Below, in pieces: positions 9,562 through 23,500 of a stretch of 64,000 nt of DNA. The DNA lies in assembly GCA_025200525.1 (NCBI GenBank), contig CM045770.1, forward strand, positions 136,820,403 to 136,884,402, read 5' to 3'. The DNA comes from Camellia lanceoleosa (Eukaryota; Streptophyta; Magnoliopsida; Ericales; Theaceae). The translations under genes were made by a program, and so were the position numbers. The notes below the pieces were generated by a model that did no database searches, was not told where the DNA came from, and saw only the letters and a list, made by a program, of their open reading frames with translations. Positions within the stretch are counted from its first letter, which is position 1. Every line of letters starts with the position of its first letter.

Positions 9562-12500
9562 GTAAATGCCTTATTGCTTTCATTTATTAGCAAATCATCC
9601 GAGTAATTGCTATCTTCATACATGTACAGAATTTTCGTTGTCTATTTTCTATGGTTTTTGTTGCTTGCAGAAGATTTGTCTTATTTGGAAAATTTGTTGC
9701 AAAATGATGCTATGTAGTGGTCACATTAGTCAAAATGTAATAATATCTATAAAGGATAAATACAATGAGGGTAAAAGGGTTTTTGGTGTTCTGTAGGCTT
9801 ATTGATAGGAATTAGGCCAAGGAGGGAGTACATTCCTTAATAATAACTTTTGTGCTGGCCATCCTGATGATATTAAGCCTGTTGCAAAGCCCGGATAAGT
9901 TAATAGCTGAGAACCATCAGATTCCATAGTACCTGAGTTCAAATGAGACCTGTTACTGATTGGAACTTAAATTTCAGAAGTTAATTTTCTTTTTATGAGA
10001 GAGCTGATGTGAATGATTTTGCTTCTTTGTTAATAATCAGTGTACAAACTCCAGAAAGCACGAATCCTAACTATAGAATTTGGTTAAATTGGTATATTGA
10101 TAAATATTTTAAATAAAGAATGCAATGATTTCTGAAAGGTTAGGAAATAATTTGTCTTTAATTATAATGTAAACCTGTAGAATCTAAAATAAATTTTCTT
10201 TGTACTCATTTTCCAAAACCTGCATTTGCACTGAAATGAAAGTTAATATGGAAATAGACTAGTGTGGTAAAGAAAAGAAGTTTTGTAGAATGTTAAGAAT
10301 GTTCTGTGACTCAAATGCATTTTCAACCTTTCACAATGCTGTTGGGCCTAAGAAAGGGGCGTTCTTCTTATGACATCTAAATTAGACCCATGATATACAT
10401 GTATAAGGAACATTCATCATTTCATATTTACAAGGAGAGTCATGGACACAGCAGGAGACATCATTCACTAGAAAGTTATAGTTCGAGTTGAATTCTCTGG
10501 CATTGTGTGTTGTGAGGAACACCTTGTTGCTTTTGGCTTCTGACTCTAATGAGTAGCACAGACACGGATACGAGACACGATACGGACACGACACAGACAC
10601 GCGGACACGTAATTTTTTAAAAAATGGAAGACACGACATGCTGGGGACACGTTTAATATATATAATTTTATTTATATATTATATGTAAAATTAAAAAATA
10701 TATACTATTTGTATTTATTTTTATTTATTTATTTTATTTATTATATGCAAAATTAAAAATATATATACTAATTTTATTTATTTATTTTATTTATTATATG
10801 TAACATTAAAAAATAAATATATTATTTATATTTATTTATATTATTTAAGATCAAAAGAAAAGTTAGGAGTTATATTATTTATTTATTTATATTATTTATT
10901 ATTAGTATATAAATATATATATACGTATATTATATATATTATTAATATATAATATATAATAGAATGGAAGATACATCGATAGTCAAACAGAGGGTTGAAA
11001 CACCATAGCGAGAGAGAGAGAGAGAGAGCAGCGATCGATAGTCAAAGGAGAGGTCTGAAACACCATAGCGACTGACGACCGACGAGAGACGAAGAAGAAT
11101 GAAGATCGAAGAAGATGAAGAATGGAGATCGAAGAAGAAGATTGCAGAAGAAGGAGAAGATCGCAGAAGAAGATGGAAGTCGTACCTCGGATAACTGCAA
11201 CAACAGCGACGACAGACCAGCGACCACCGACAAGCGAAGAGCTACCAGGTGTGCCGGCGAGCCTCTCTCTCTCTCTTTCTAGCTTCTGTTCTCTCTGTTC
11301 TTTCGAATCTAGGGTTCAACAATTTGTTCTGGTTTTGTTATTTACAAATTGATCCCACAGAAGTTTCATAAATTATGAATTTTACCCCGCCGTGTCCAAA
11401 CGTGTCCCCAAGCGTGTCCAGAACGTGTCCGGTGACAAAAAATTCAAAAAAAAAAGGGGACACCTTTCACTGCGTGTCAGACACGTGTCAACCGCGTGTC
11501 CGACGCGTGTCCGTGTCCGACACGTGTCTGACACTGATACGTAGCCTTCTCCAAGGTGTCCGTGCTTCTTAGCTAATGAACCTCATTTTTTCAAGGGATT
11601 TCAAAATTGAAAAGACTCAAAAATCAATTAGCCGTCAGTGTTGCTCATACTGCATTTGTTGCTAGAATGTCCTCCACTGCAAGAATTGGAACTCTAACCT
11701 ACCTCATCATTTCAAATGCCTTTGCCCCGGTGCTTGGCTAGTGAAACAGAAGACATAAGAAAGCTTGTTTCTCTCCATGTGTTGCTGGATACTTTGCTAC
11801 TTCTCCTTCACTCTTAAATTGTATCTTTTATAGAAAATTATTCACTCTGTTTGTTTTCAATTTTCAGAATTCACTTTTAAGAAAATTGTATTTTTTTGTG
11901 TTCCGTATTTTTTCTTTTCACTGAATTTTTTTAATATTTTAAGCAATTTTTTTAATTTTTAGACACACTTAACATAAATACAGTTAAAAGTATAATATTT
12001 ATGAAAAAATTCTTTAAAAAAAAAAAAAGAGAATTCAGTACATTTTTTATATTTTTGTTTATTTATTAACTTTTTAAAATATTTTACTATTTAGATATAT
12101 CTAAGTAAGGTGCATCTAAAAAAATAAAAAAAAATTCTTAAAATTTTAAAAATATTCACTAAAAACAAAAAAACGCGAAAAACAAAAAAACTTAATTTCC
12201 AGAAAATTGAAAACTGAAACCAAACACACTGATTAATTTTTTTACATTTCCTTTGGCATGTCAATGAGTAAAGCTGAAGATACGTGATAATTTCTATTTT
12301 TCTGTTCAATACACTTGTTCTTTGCTAGTGCATGATGTTTATCATAAAATGATGCTTTATTCTTTGATCTCTTTCTGTGAGCTCAGGAGACTTTTGCTCT
12401 GAATTTGCTTGTCATGCTGGATAATATAGATATTGTTATGTTATTTCTCTTATGCAAAGTTTTTTTTTGTCATATAGCTGGAGAAAGGAACTGGAAAATT

Positions 12501-14563
12501 TGTTGTCTTACAGATTGTTTACATTGGATGCTTAATATAGAGTCCAGAAGTTTCTCCTTTCTTTTCCTCCATTTCTTTCAATTCAAGTGGAGCATCTTAT
12601 ATCTGGGAAGCTTCTAGTATCCACTTGGTATTAAAGCTAACTTTCTCTTATTGTTTCAGGGAGATGTTGAACTCCATGAATTTGTTGCTGTATATGTCCC
12701 CAATTGCTGTTCTAGTTTTATTGCCTGCAACACTTTTAATGGAGCCAGATGTGTTAGATGTCACTCTTTCGCTTGGAATGAAACACAGATTAATGTGGCT
12801 ACTTCTTTCCATTAATTCAGTGGCAGCTTATTTGGCCAACTTGTCCAACTTCTTGGTGACTAAGCATACAAGTGCTCTAACACTCCAGGTTCAATTTCTC
12901 TCTCTCTCTCTCTCTCTCTCTCCCATAGGGTAATGGTGTCACAAATTTCTTGCTAAAATTGTTTGTTTCACAATAAATTACTTCGTCAAAGAAACATATT
13001 ACAAATTTAGTTTTATTAAGCTCACGGTTGTTGAAAACAGTGTATCATTGTAGCATTACATTCCAAGATTCTGATCACAATAGGAGTGAGGTCATTTTGT
13101 TCTCCCTACAATTTTTAGGTACAATCCATATACCTGAATGGATTCATTTCAAAAATAAACCTGTCACCACCAAATAATGTTAGAGATCAATCTCAAGAAT
13201 ATTATAAAAGAAGGTGCCATAATTGTATTGGGCTTGTGTGTAAAATGTTAGGTTCATCTAATTCTCATACCCAAAAACACTAGGACATGGTTCAATTTAA
13301 AATTTCTTGAATATTATCAATTATTTACACTAAGATGGTGTTTACAAACCAACATAAAACTTTTTATCTATAAAAGGAGTGATGAAGATCATGGAAAGAA
13401 GAAAAAGAGCAAATTTGGAATTTCACATTAAGCACATTAGAGTATCTCCAATGGTGTTTGCTATATTAGCATTGTCATTGCTATAATTTGGCAATTTTGC
13501 CAAATTATAGTAATAGTGCTTCAATGGTGTAAAGCTATTTTAGCAAATCTTAACTGACTTTGTCTTTAATTTTGTAGGTGATGTTTGGATAAAGGTTTTT
13601 GAATATTTTTTTTATTGTTTATTTTTTATCTTTTATGATTTTTTTAAAAAAAATTCAAAAAAAATTAAATATTTGCGTTTTACCCGATTTCTTTTATAAA
13701 AAAAAAATTAAATATATATATACATATAAACATAATTCACCTTACCATTCATATACCACTACAAAATTAAAAAACAAACATTTACCTATATATATATATA
13801 TAATTTTACATCTATATAAAATTGTACATATATCTATATATTAAGGAAAATGGTCTTTTAAAACCCAAAGCTTGTGGAAGCTCCAACATGCCCATTCTAA
13901 TTTCCTGATTTTTTAATATTTTTTTTTAAAAAAATTGACTTGGTGATTGGTGATTGGTTTATAATAATTACACTATTGACACGCAATAAATGAAATCCTA
14001 ATTTCCTTACTTTTTGCATCCCCAAGAGACCCATGTAATTATGGTGTAAATGCCTCTTAATTTTTTTCTCTTAATTTTTTTGTTTTGTTTTTTGAAAAAA
14101 AAAATAAATACACACTTATTAAATTCTTTCAAACTCCTCGGTCAAACTCCATGTATTTAATTTATATATTAAAAAAAATTAAAACAAATATAACGCAATA
14201 AATGAAATCATAATTTCCTTACTTTTTGCATTCCCAAGAGACCCATGTAATTATGGTGTAAATGCCTCTTAATTTTTTTGTTTTGTTTTTTGAAAAAAAA
14301 AAAAAAACACTTATTAAATTCTTTCAAACTCCTCGGTCAAATCCCATGTATTTAATTTATATATTAAAAAAAATTAAAATAAATATAAATATCTATAATT
14401 AACCCGTGCATAGCACGGGTGATAGGCTAGTATATATATAATTGAGTGGGGATAATTGAGTGGGGTTCCAGATCTTTCAATGCTCCATCCATACCCCCCC
14501 CTCTCTCTCTCTCTCTCTTTCTTTCCTTTGTTTTCTTGTTATTCTTCCTCTTTTTTTTACCCT

Positions 14564-14594
<31 letters not shown>

Positions 14595-17500
14595 ACAATC
14601 TAATCTCTTATCCCTTAAACACCTTCTCTCCCTCTGTATCGCACTCATCCATCCACCCCCATCTCTCTTTGTTTTTCTACGCAAGAGGCAGTCCTCTTCA
14701 CGACTTCCCTCTCGATTCTCACCTTCTCTCTCCACAAAAATCTCAAGAAAACAAAGCAACAACCAAGATCCAACTCTATCTCCATCTTGATCCACTCTCT
14801 GAAACCTTCCAAAACTCTCCCAAATAGAAACCCCAAGTAAACCCTAAATCGAGAGAGGTTGAAACCCTAAATTGAAGATGAAGAAGAACCCGAAACCCCA
14901 AGTTAAACCTTGCACGAAGATGAAATCGTCTGAGAGAGAGAGAGAGAGAGAGAGAAGTGTTTCACCCTCACAAGGAATAGACCAATCACACAAATTCAAT
15001 CTCAAATTTTCATAATAATAACTCTTCTCCTGAATCATTGAAATTACATACATATTTATAGGCTAAAGGCTCTCCTAATTCTATAAAGACTATTACTCAA
15101 ATTTAGAAACTAAAAATATTTAGCAACTGCTAATATTCTAGACCAATTAATGACTTCCAATTCTACTTCAATCATAATAGGAAAATTTAATGACTTTTAA
15201 TTCTACTGCAATATCAAAATTGAAAACTTGAATTTTTGACCACTAAAATTATTCTAGATATAATTTGTACACCTACCGTCTCGTAGAGTACACTGAATGC
15301 TGGTATTTTGACCTAGAAGAGTCAAAGGTTTTAAAGCAATCTGGATAAGTCTTATATGGACATATTTATATTCTTTGAAAAAGGGCATGAGATCCTGGAC
15401 ATTGAGTAAATACATTAATGTATCATTATTTTCTACTGGAGCAGCATGTTCAAAAGTTTTGATAATTTTTTTACTGAAAAAATTTAAAGTACCAATCTTG
15501 TAGATGGCCTTTGGATCTACTTTTGGAATTGTCCATTTATCTAAAGCTTCTTTGACTTCCTGGTATGCAACAAGCTCTCTAACTTCTGAGGTAGAGGCTA
15601 CTGTATTAGATACTGTAGGGGCTACTGTATTTTCCTCTGAAGGACCTGTACTCATTAGATTGTATGTGACCATATATGGATAATTAACATTGAATAAAAC
15701 AAACTATAAAATACATTAAACATGGCTCTGATACCAATAAGAGTGCTCGACATAAGGTAAAAGGCTAAGCACGTCTGTCAACGACTTACGCTATAGAAAG
15801 TCCTAACTGCTAATCCGCAAACCGGACATACAGAGCTACGGGACTTGGGTGACGTCCCACTCAACCTCACATTATACTACCTCTCATATGGCACAAATCC
15901 AGGAATAATAGAAATCATAGTTTTGTTTTATTTAAATTTAATTATATCATATATGGTCCATATATGATCTGTGCAGGAGGAGGAGGCCGATTGGCCCTTG
16001 CCAAAAGGCAAATTTGTTCGTTAATTAAATTCTGGATTTCGTTTATTTTATTATTAGTTTCTTCTAAATTTCTGATAAGCCAAGGATCATTCCTCTGATC
16101 ACTTATTTCTCTGTAATAGTCAAGATTAATTTTTCAATTTTTCCAAAAGTCTAATAAATCATTTAATATAACAAGTTGATATATAGACATACATTAAATA
16201 TAAAGAGAAGAAATACTTACAACCAAACCGGCAAGCTTTTTATTATAATACTTGAAACTTCAAGAAGAAACACACTGAAAAGGGAGAGAGAAAGAAAGCA
16301 GAATATAAACTGAAAACTTAAAATTTTGTGGTGCCTTCTACAAACCAGAGGCTACCTATTTATAATACAAAGGAAAAGATAACAAAGACAGGTGGCGTGT
16401 GAAGCTTTGATTAACCAGCTTAGGGTATGATATAAAATCATCCCTTATTTATAGATGAAATTAGGGATTACAAGAGAGACAATATAGGCCCCTGAGGGCA
16501 TAGAATAATACAACCCCTAGTCTAATGCAACTTTCGGTGAATAAAAAATGCAACACTTTCGGCTAATATATTATATGCTAACACTCCCTCTCAAGCTGGT
16601 GCGAAGATATCTCTCATGCCCAGCTTGCCTAATATGTCATGAAATGGTTTATTCCCAACCCCCTTGGTGAGAATGTCAGCAAGTTGTTCACCGACCGACA
16701 AAAGAGTACAAATGGTACCACTAGTGAGTTTCTCCTTAATGAAGTGGCGATCAATCTCAACATGTTTTGTCTGTCATGTTGAACTGGATTGTGGCGATGT
16801 TGATGGCGGCCTTATTATCACAAAGATAACCGCATGAGTCCTTCCGATCAATACCTAGATCACTCAACAATAACTTGATCCATAAAAGTTCACACACACC
16901 TTGTGCCATAGCTCTAAACTTCGACCTGCGCTTGACACAGCAACCACATTACATTTCTTACTCCTCCCAACATCAGTATAGGCTTCCACACGAAGATGAT
17001 CATACTTTGAAAAATAAAGACCCTTACCAGAAACTTCAAGTACCTCAAGATTCTCATAATGACCTCTAGGTGAATCGATGAGGAGCATCATAAACCGACT
17101 AACCACAGCGGCAACAAAGAATATCGGGGCGGGGAGTGAGATAGGTAAATGAGTTTACCCACTAATCGTGATAGCTTCCCCTATCAACAACTTCTCCTCC
17201 TTCATCATCCCCAATTTCGATTAGGTTCGATTGGAGTGGCACATGCCTTGCGACCAAGTATCGATTTCCTTCAACAGGTCAAGCACATATTTTCTCTGTG
17301 AGATAAATATTTCATCCTTAGAGCGAGCAACTTCAATTCCCAGAAAATACTTCAAGCTTCCCAAGTCTTTGATTTCAAACTCATTAGCTAAATATTTCTT
17401 CAATAGAGGTATTTCCTCACTATCATTGCCTGTAAGAACTATGTCATCTACATAAACAATAAGTGCTGTAGTCTTACCACGTGAGGAACGTTTCACAAAC

Positions 17501-20500
17501 AATGTGTGATTGGCCTGACTTTGTTTGAAGCCATATTTAAACATAGCCTGAGTGAATCTCTCAAACCAAGCCCTTGGAGACTGTTTGAGACCATATAATG
17601 ACTTCCGAAGCTTGCATACTTTGCCTTCCGTCTGATGATCCTCAAAACTAGGAGGAATGTCCATATATACCTCTTCTTCGAGGTCACCATGGAGAAAGGA
17701 ATTCTTGACATCAAACTGATAAAGCGGCCAATCAAGATTAGCTGCTAGAGAGAGAAGTACTCTGACTGAATTCATCTTAGCCACGGGTGCGAAGGTCTCC
17801 TGATAATCAATGCCATATGTCTGAGTAAACCCTTTTGCCACAAGTCTTGCCTTGTAACGCTCAATAGACCCATCTGCTTTGTGTTTCACAGTATATACCC
17901 ATTTACATCCCACAGGTTGTTTGCCCGTAGGTAACTTAGTCAATTCCCAAGTGCCATTCTTCCGAAGTGCTTTCATTTCCTCAATCATGGCTAGTTTCCA
18001 CTCAGAGGTAGCAAGAGCATCCTGAAAATGGTTAGGAATGTTAACAGAAGAAATATTGGACACAAACGCTCTATATGAGGATGACAAATGAGAGTATGAC
18101 ACAAACTGTGAGATAGGATGTTGAGTACAAGATCTTACACCCTTCCTCTTGGCAATAGGAACATCAAGATCAATGGATTCAAGAGTTTCAAAGTTACCTA
18201 GATGCTCATCAAAAGCAGGAGATGGCAGTGGAGTAGCAGAAGTGGTCCCTTGTATCCAGTGTTGTCTGTCTATGTCCCGGACATAAACATGCCCGACCTT
18301 ATCCTTGGTGACAATGGGTTTTATAGTCTCAGTAGAAGAGGGTGGTGCACGAACAACTGGTTCCACCATAGGGAGCACAGTAGAAGAGGGTGGTGTAAGA
18401 GCAATTGGGCCCACCATAGGAAGCACAGGACTCACTTCACATCAAGGCTCCCCCGGAAATGAGGACGGTGACACCGGAGAGGACAAGAAATAGGACTGGG
18501 ACTCAAAGAAAGTAACATCCATGGATACAAACCACTTACGAGAAGAAGGGTGGTAACATTTATACCCCTTTTGAGTAGGAGAGTAACCAAGGAAAACACA
18601 CTTGAGAGACCGAGGGTCCAACGTACCACGAGAGGGAGAGTGATTATGAACAAAACAGACACAACCAAAAATTTTGGGGGGAATAGAAAACAAGGACTGA
18701 GAACCTAGGAGGACGTGAAGAGGAGCCTGGTTTTGCAAGACCTGGGTAGGGAGACGATTAATAAGATGGGCAGCGATGAGAACAGCGTCGCCCCAATAGG
18801 GCCGAGGCACATTCATAGAAAAACACATGCACCGAGCCATGTCAAGAAGATGCCGATTCTTGCGTTCCGCCACCCTATTTTGTTGAGGGGTATTGGTGCA
18901 AGAGGTCTGATGGATAATGCCATGAGTAGAGAAATATTGTCCTAACCCAGAATCTATGTATTCCTCGCCATTATCAGAACGAAAGAGTTTGACAGTGGCC
19001 CCAAACTGAGTACAAACCATCTTATGAAAAGTGCGAAACACAGAGAAAACCTCACTCTTATCTTTCATCAGATACACCCAAGTAGTACGAGAAAAATCAT
19101 CAATAAATGTAACAAACCATCGATGACCTTTCACAGACATGACACGAGAGGGACCTCAAACATCAGAATGTATTAAGGAAAAAAGAACTAAACTTTTATT
19201 CAAAATGGGAGTAAAAGAAGCTCTGTGCTATTTTCCGAGTTGACAAGACTCACAAAGAAAGTCAGACACATGATGATTGGCGAAACCAGAAGGAAATAAA
19301 TGCTTAAGTAAATGAAATGAAGGATGCCTAAGACGCCGATGCCACAGCCATAAATCAGCGGGAGTAGTAGAAGATGTGGTGGAAGAATAAGCAAGTTTGT
19401 CCGGTTGATCTAGGAAGTAGAGACCATTTTCTGCACTACCACTGCCAATCGTTCTCCTTGTGACAAGGTCCTGAAAAAGACAATGATTAGGAAAAAACGT
19501 CACACTACAATTCAAATCCTGGGTGAGATGACTCAAGGATAACAGATTAACAGAAAAATTGGGAACATGGAGAACAAAAGACAGATGTATGGTAGAAGTG
19601 ACGTGGACTAAACCTTTTCCAGAAATGAAAGAAACAGTACCATCGGCAATCCTAACTTTGTCCTGACCTGAAGAGGGCTTATAGACAGAGAAAAGATCAG
19701 AGGAGCCAGACATATGATTTGAGGCACCAGAATCAATGATCCAAGGCAAAGACTTATGACATAGGAAAGCACAAGGAGAAGAGGCTAAGTTACCTGAGCG
19801 GGCAAAGGACGAGGAAGCTGCACTGAGAGCAGGAGAAGACCGGCGGTCCAACAATTGGCGCAAAGCATCCTTCATCTCAGTATCAAAAGTTTGGCTAACA
19901 GAAGCAGAATTAGAATCAAGTGGATCAACGGCACTAGTCTGATGAGCCCGGGAATAGGAACCACGTCCTCTAGATTGGCCTGCCGACCGCCTCGAGAACC
20001 AGACCAATCACCTTGACCCCCGGATGGAGTCCCATGAAGCTTCCAACACGTCTCATGAGTGTGCCGCGGTTTCTTGCAGTAATCACAGAATACAGACTCC
20101 TTAGCAGCAGACGGAGGGATGAGAGGCAGGCTGAGGCCATCTCGAGTGAAGCGGTAAAAGAAGGCGAGCGGTCGAGAGAGACGAGGACATCATAGTAGAC
20201 CGGCGACTCTCCTCATTCTGTACATAGGCAAATGCCTCCTGAAGTGAAGGAAGAGTGTCCATACCCAGAACTCGACCCCGAACTGGATCATACTCTACAT
20301 TTAGGCCGGCCAGAAATTTAAAGACCCGTTCTCGTGCGAGGAACTTCTTGTACCTGGCAGAATCAGCAGGGCAAACGGGCTTATAGTCTTCTAGGTGTTC
20401 AAGGCGTTTCCATCCGTTGGTGAGGTAGGTGAAATATTGCAGGACAGTCTGCTCTCCCTGAATTGAGCTCTTAATAGAGCGGCGCAACTCAAATGCCTGT

Positions 20501-23500
20501 GAAAAATTCCCTTTGCGGGAATAGGTGACAGCCATAGCATCCCAAACTTCTTGGGCAGTCTCCATAGACAAGTAGCCCTCACCAAGTTCTGGAACCATTG
20601 AATGGATAAGCCAACCCATAATCAAAGAGTTGTTAATCTCCCATTGGTCATAACCTGAGTCAGTGGTACTAGGTGCTTGTATCCTGCCATCAACATATCC
20701 CATCTTCCCTCTGCTCTTCAAAAACATAGTCAAACTTTGAGACCATGTTAGGTAGTTCTGACCATTAAATAGAGAGGTGGTGATTTTCATACTAGGGTTG
20801 GGGTTCTCAGTCATGGTAGTAGGTATAATGGAACTCTCACTCTTTGGTGTTTCAGAAGGGGACACACTGGAGGAATCTGTCATAGATACAATACTACCAA
20901 ACCCGCAACAAAACTAGTGGCAATCACAAACCCGGAAGGTGGTGGTGAAAGAACAGGTACAATGACCACTATAAGAGCATAACCACTATAAGATCATAAC
21001 AAAATTAAGAAATCATTTTTTTTTTCTTTTTGTGTTCTTTTTTTTTTTTTTTAGATATATATATTTACTGATTTATATATATATATATGTTTACTGATTT
21101 ATATATATATATATTTATTGATACACATATTTACATATATATTTACTTATACGAGTACGGTAGTAACAAGTTAGGTCATACTAGAGACGAGCGACTGCGA
21201 AGAGCGATGAAGACGGCGACTGTGGAGATCGATGAAGACGGCGAAGATGAAAGGCGAAACTGACGAGCGGCGAGGAGATCGATGAAGAGCGGCAATGACG
21301 GCGACTGAGGCGGAAGACGAAGACGAAGCAGAGCATCCACCGAGGTAAGTTTTGAACCCTAGAGTGAGGGTGTGCCGAAACCCTAGAGCAGAAGCTCTGA
21401 TACCATGAAGCTTTGATTAACCAGCTTAGGGTATGATATAAAATCATCCCTTATTTATAGATGAAATTAGGGTTTACAAGAGAGACAAGATAGGCCCCTG
21501 AGGGCATAGAATAATACAACCCCTAGTCTAATGCAACTTTCGGTGAATAAAAAATGCAACACTTTCGGCTAATATATTATATGCTAACAGCGCGTGCTGA
21601 ATGGTTTTGCAGTCGATCATCCTATCTTCTTATCTTCAATTGTCAGTAAAGTGGGACAGTTGGAAAGTGTGTAAATAAGGGAATCTGCTTTTGCCAAAAG
21701 TTAGTTGGCAGGTTGTTGAGCTGGAAATTCGCACCGAAAGTTGGTTGTCGTTTTGTGAAGCTATAAAGTTGGTGAGCTGGAATGGTAGGCAGAGATTGAC
21801 GGGAAGGACAAAGGCATCATGGAACTTTGCCTTTGCCTTTACTCTTATCTTGAATAAGTTTGTCTGCAATCATTTCAGTAACTGAATCCCAAAAATCTCC
21901 GAAATTCGGTTCATTGTCGGTCGGGTCTTCGCTCAGGTCCTGAGACTCACCTGCAAGGACTGTAAACTCATTGCCATCTTCGTAAGGATCGGTATGAACT
22001 CTATCATCCTCACTCTGAGTGCTGGACGTTGACTTCATGCTGGAATCTTTAGTGGTCATGGACTGAAGAAACTGATGTTTCATATAATCCATGCTTTTGA
22101 TGATGAGTTCGGTTTCGGATAAGTTTGGAAATTGTTTTCTGAGCTCTTGTTGGATCTGGATAAAAGGATTGACTGGAGCTTTTGGAATAAGTTTTGGAGA
22201 AGCATCCCAACAAGCTTGAGTGTGATCCTTTATTTTCTGGAGCAATTCCTGCTTTGGCTTAGGATCATCAATTTTAATCCACCATTTATAAAAGAAAATT
22301 CTTTTTAATCGTGGAACTTTATTCTGGAAATCACATTTGAAATCCCACTTCCATATCCATGGAATTCCAAATCTAATAACAAAATGAACAAGACATTTTG
22401 ACATAGATATGTCCTTATTTGCTGGAATTTTACTGAAAGCTACTTGCCATTCATTGAATGCAAGTCTAACATGTTCTGGAAATGCATCAAGCTGGAGCCC
22501 AAATGTATCCCACCAAATGAGAAACCAGGAGGGGAGATCATTTTTTAAAACATTGGGAAGGACGCGAAAGAACCAAGAATGGCTGCGAGGGGGATTCATA
22601 TAGTAAAAAGCCTGGGTGAAGGCATCGATATAATCCCAGTAACTATATCTGGATTCTTTGGAACGAATGTCAAGAGTTCTGGTAACATGGGGATGAATAC
22701 CCCAAGCCTGAATAGGCAGAAGATTCTGTATAGTAGCTTTACTGTAATTTATAGGACTAGTAGTCCTATTTGGATCGGCTAATGTATGCTGGAATTGTAC
22801 TGATGCAAGTTCGGTAAGAATCTGCTCGTACACATATCTGTATTGATCAAAATGCGGAGGAGCATTTTGAGTGGCGAGATAGCGACGCTTAATCTCCCAC
22901 GGATCTACCATCCATTGAATATCTGTAGAATCAATATAGAGGACAGTTTCCTCTGTGATCGTATTCTGGAAGTAAGATGCTTCTGGAGTAAGCAGGACAT
23001 CTTTAGCAGTTTTGCTAGAAGATTCCCCTTTATTACTGGATTGGCCAAATAATGGCGGAAATTCTGTATGATAAGGGTTGGAACCCCTGCCACGGCCACG
23101 CCGACCGGGGCCACGACCTCTACTGGTCATTACTGGATTTTTGCAAATATTCACGAGTTAGAAAATCTGGAAGAGAATTATTTTCTCCTTTAATATATTC
23201 AATATCAAAATCAAAGACGGAAAGTGTAGATTGCCAGGCTGCAAAAATCTGGCGTTGGGCTAGGTTAGCAACATCTTTTTTAAAGATTTACTTAGCAGCA
23301 GAACAATCAACTCTGATTAAAAAATGTTGATTTAATAAATCATCCTGGAATTTTAAAACACATTTGATTATGGCTAAACATTCTTTTTTAACTGTCGGAT
23401 ATCTTTTTGCTGCATCATGCCAAATACCAGAGTGAAAACGTAAAAGTTCTTCTTTGTTAGTATTTGGATTAAATTGTTTTAGTATGCCACCAAATCCTAA

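Larger units (their letters stand above)
16400..21589 (-). mobile_element. Copia-2: Ty1/copia LTR retrotransposon inserted in the pararetrovirus
   Basis: 5190 bp on the minus strand with 184-bp LTRs at both ends, differing at only a few positions. Flanks GCGTG (16395-16399) and GCGCG (21590-21594) are a target duplication with one change. Order on the minus strand: LTR, primer site, gag, protease, integrase, RT, RNase H, polypurine tract, LTR. Gag, the integrase linker and RNase H have stops, frameshifts or deletions. LTR similarity implies insertion well after the pararetrovirus arrived. Confidence 0.92.

Noticed and set aside
14427..14827. Overlapping frames of more than 110 codons on both strands
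   Set aside because: They are low-complexity products of CT/GA microsatellites read in several frames.
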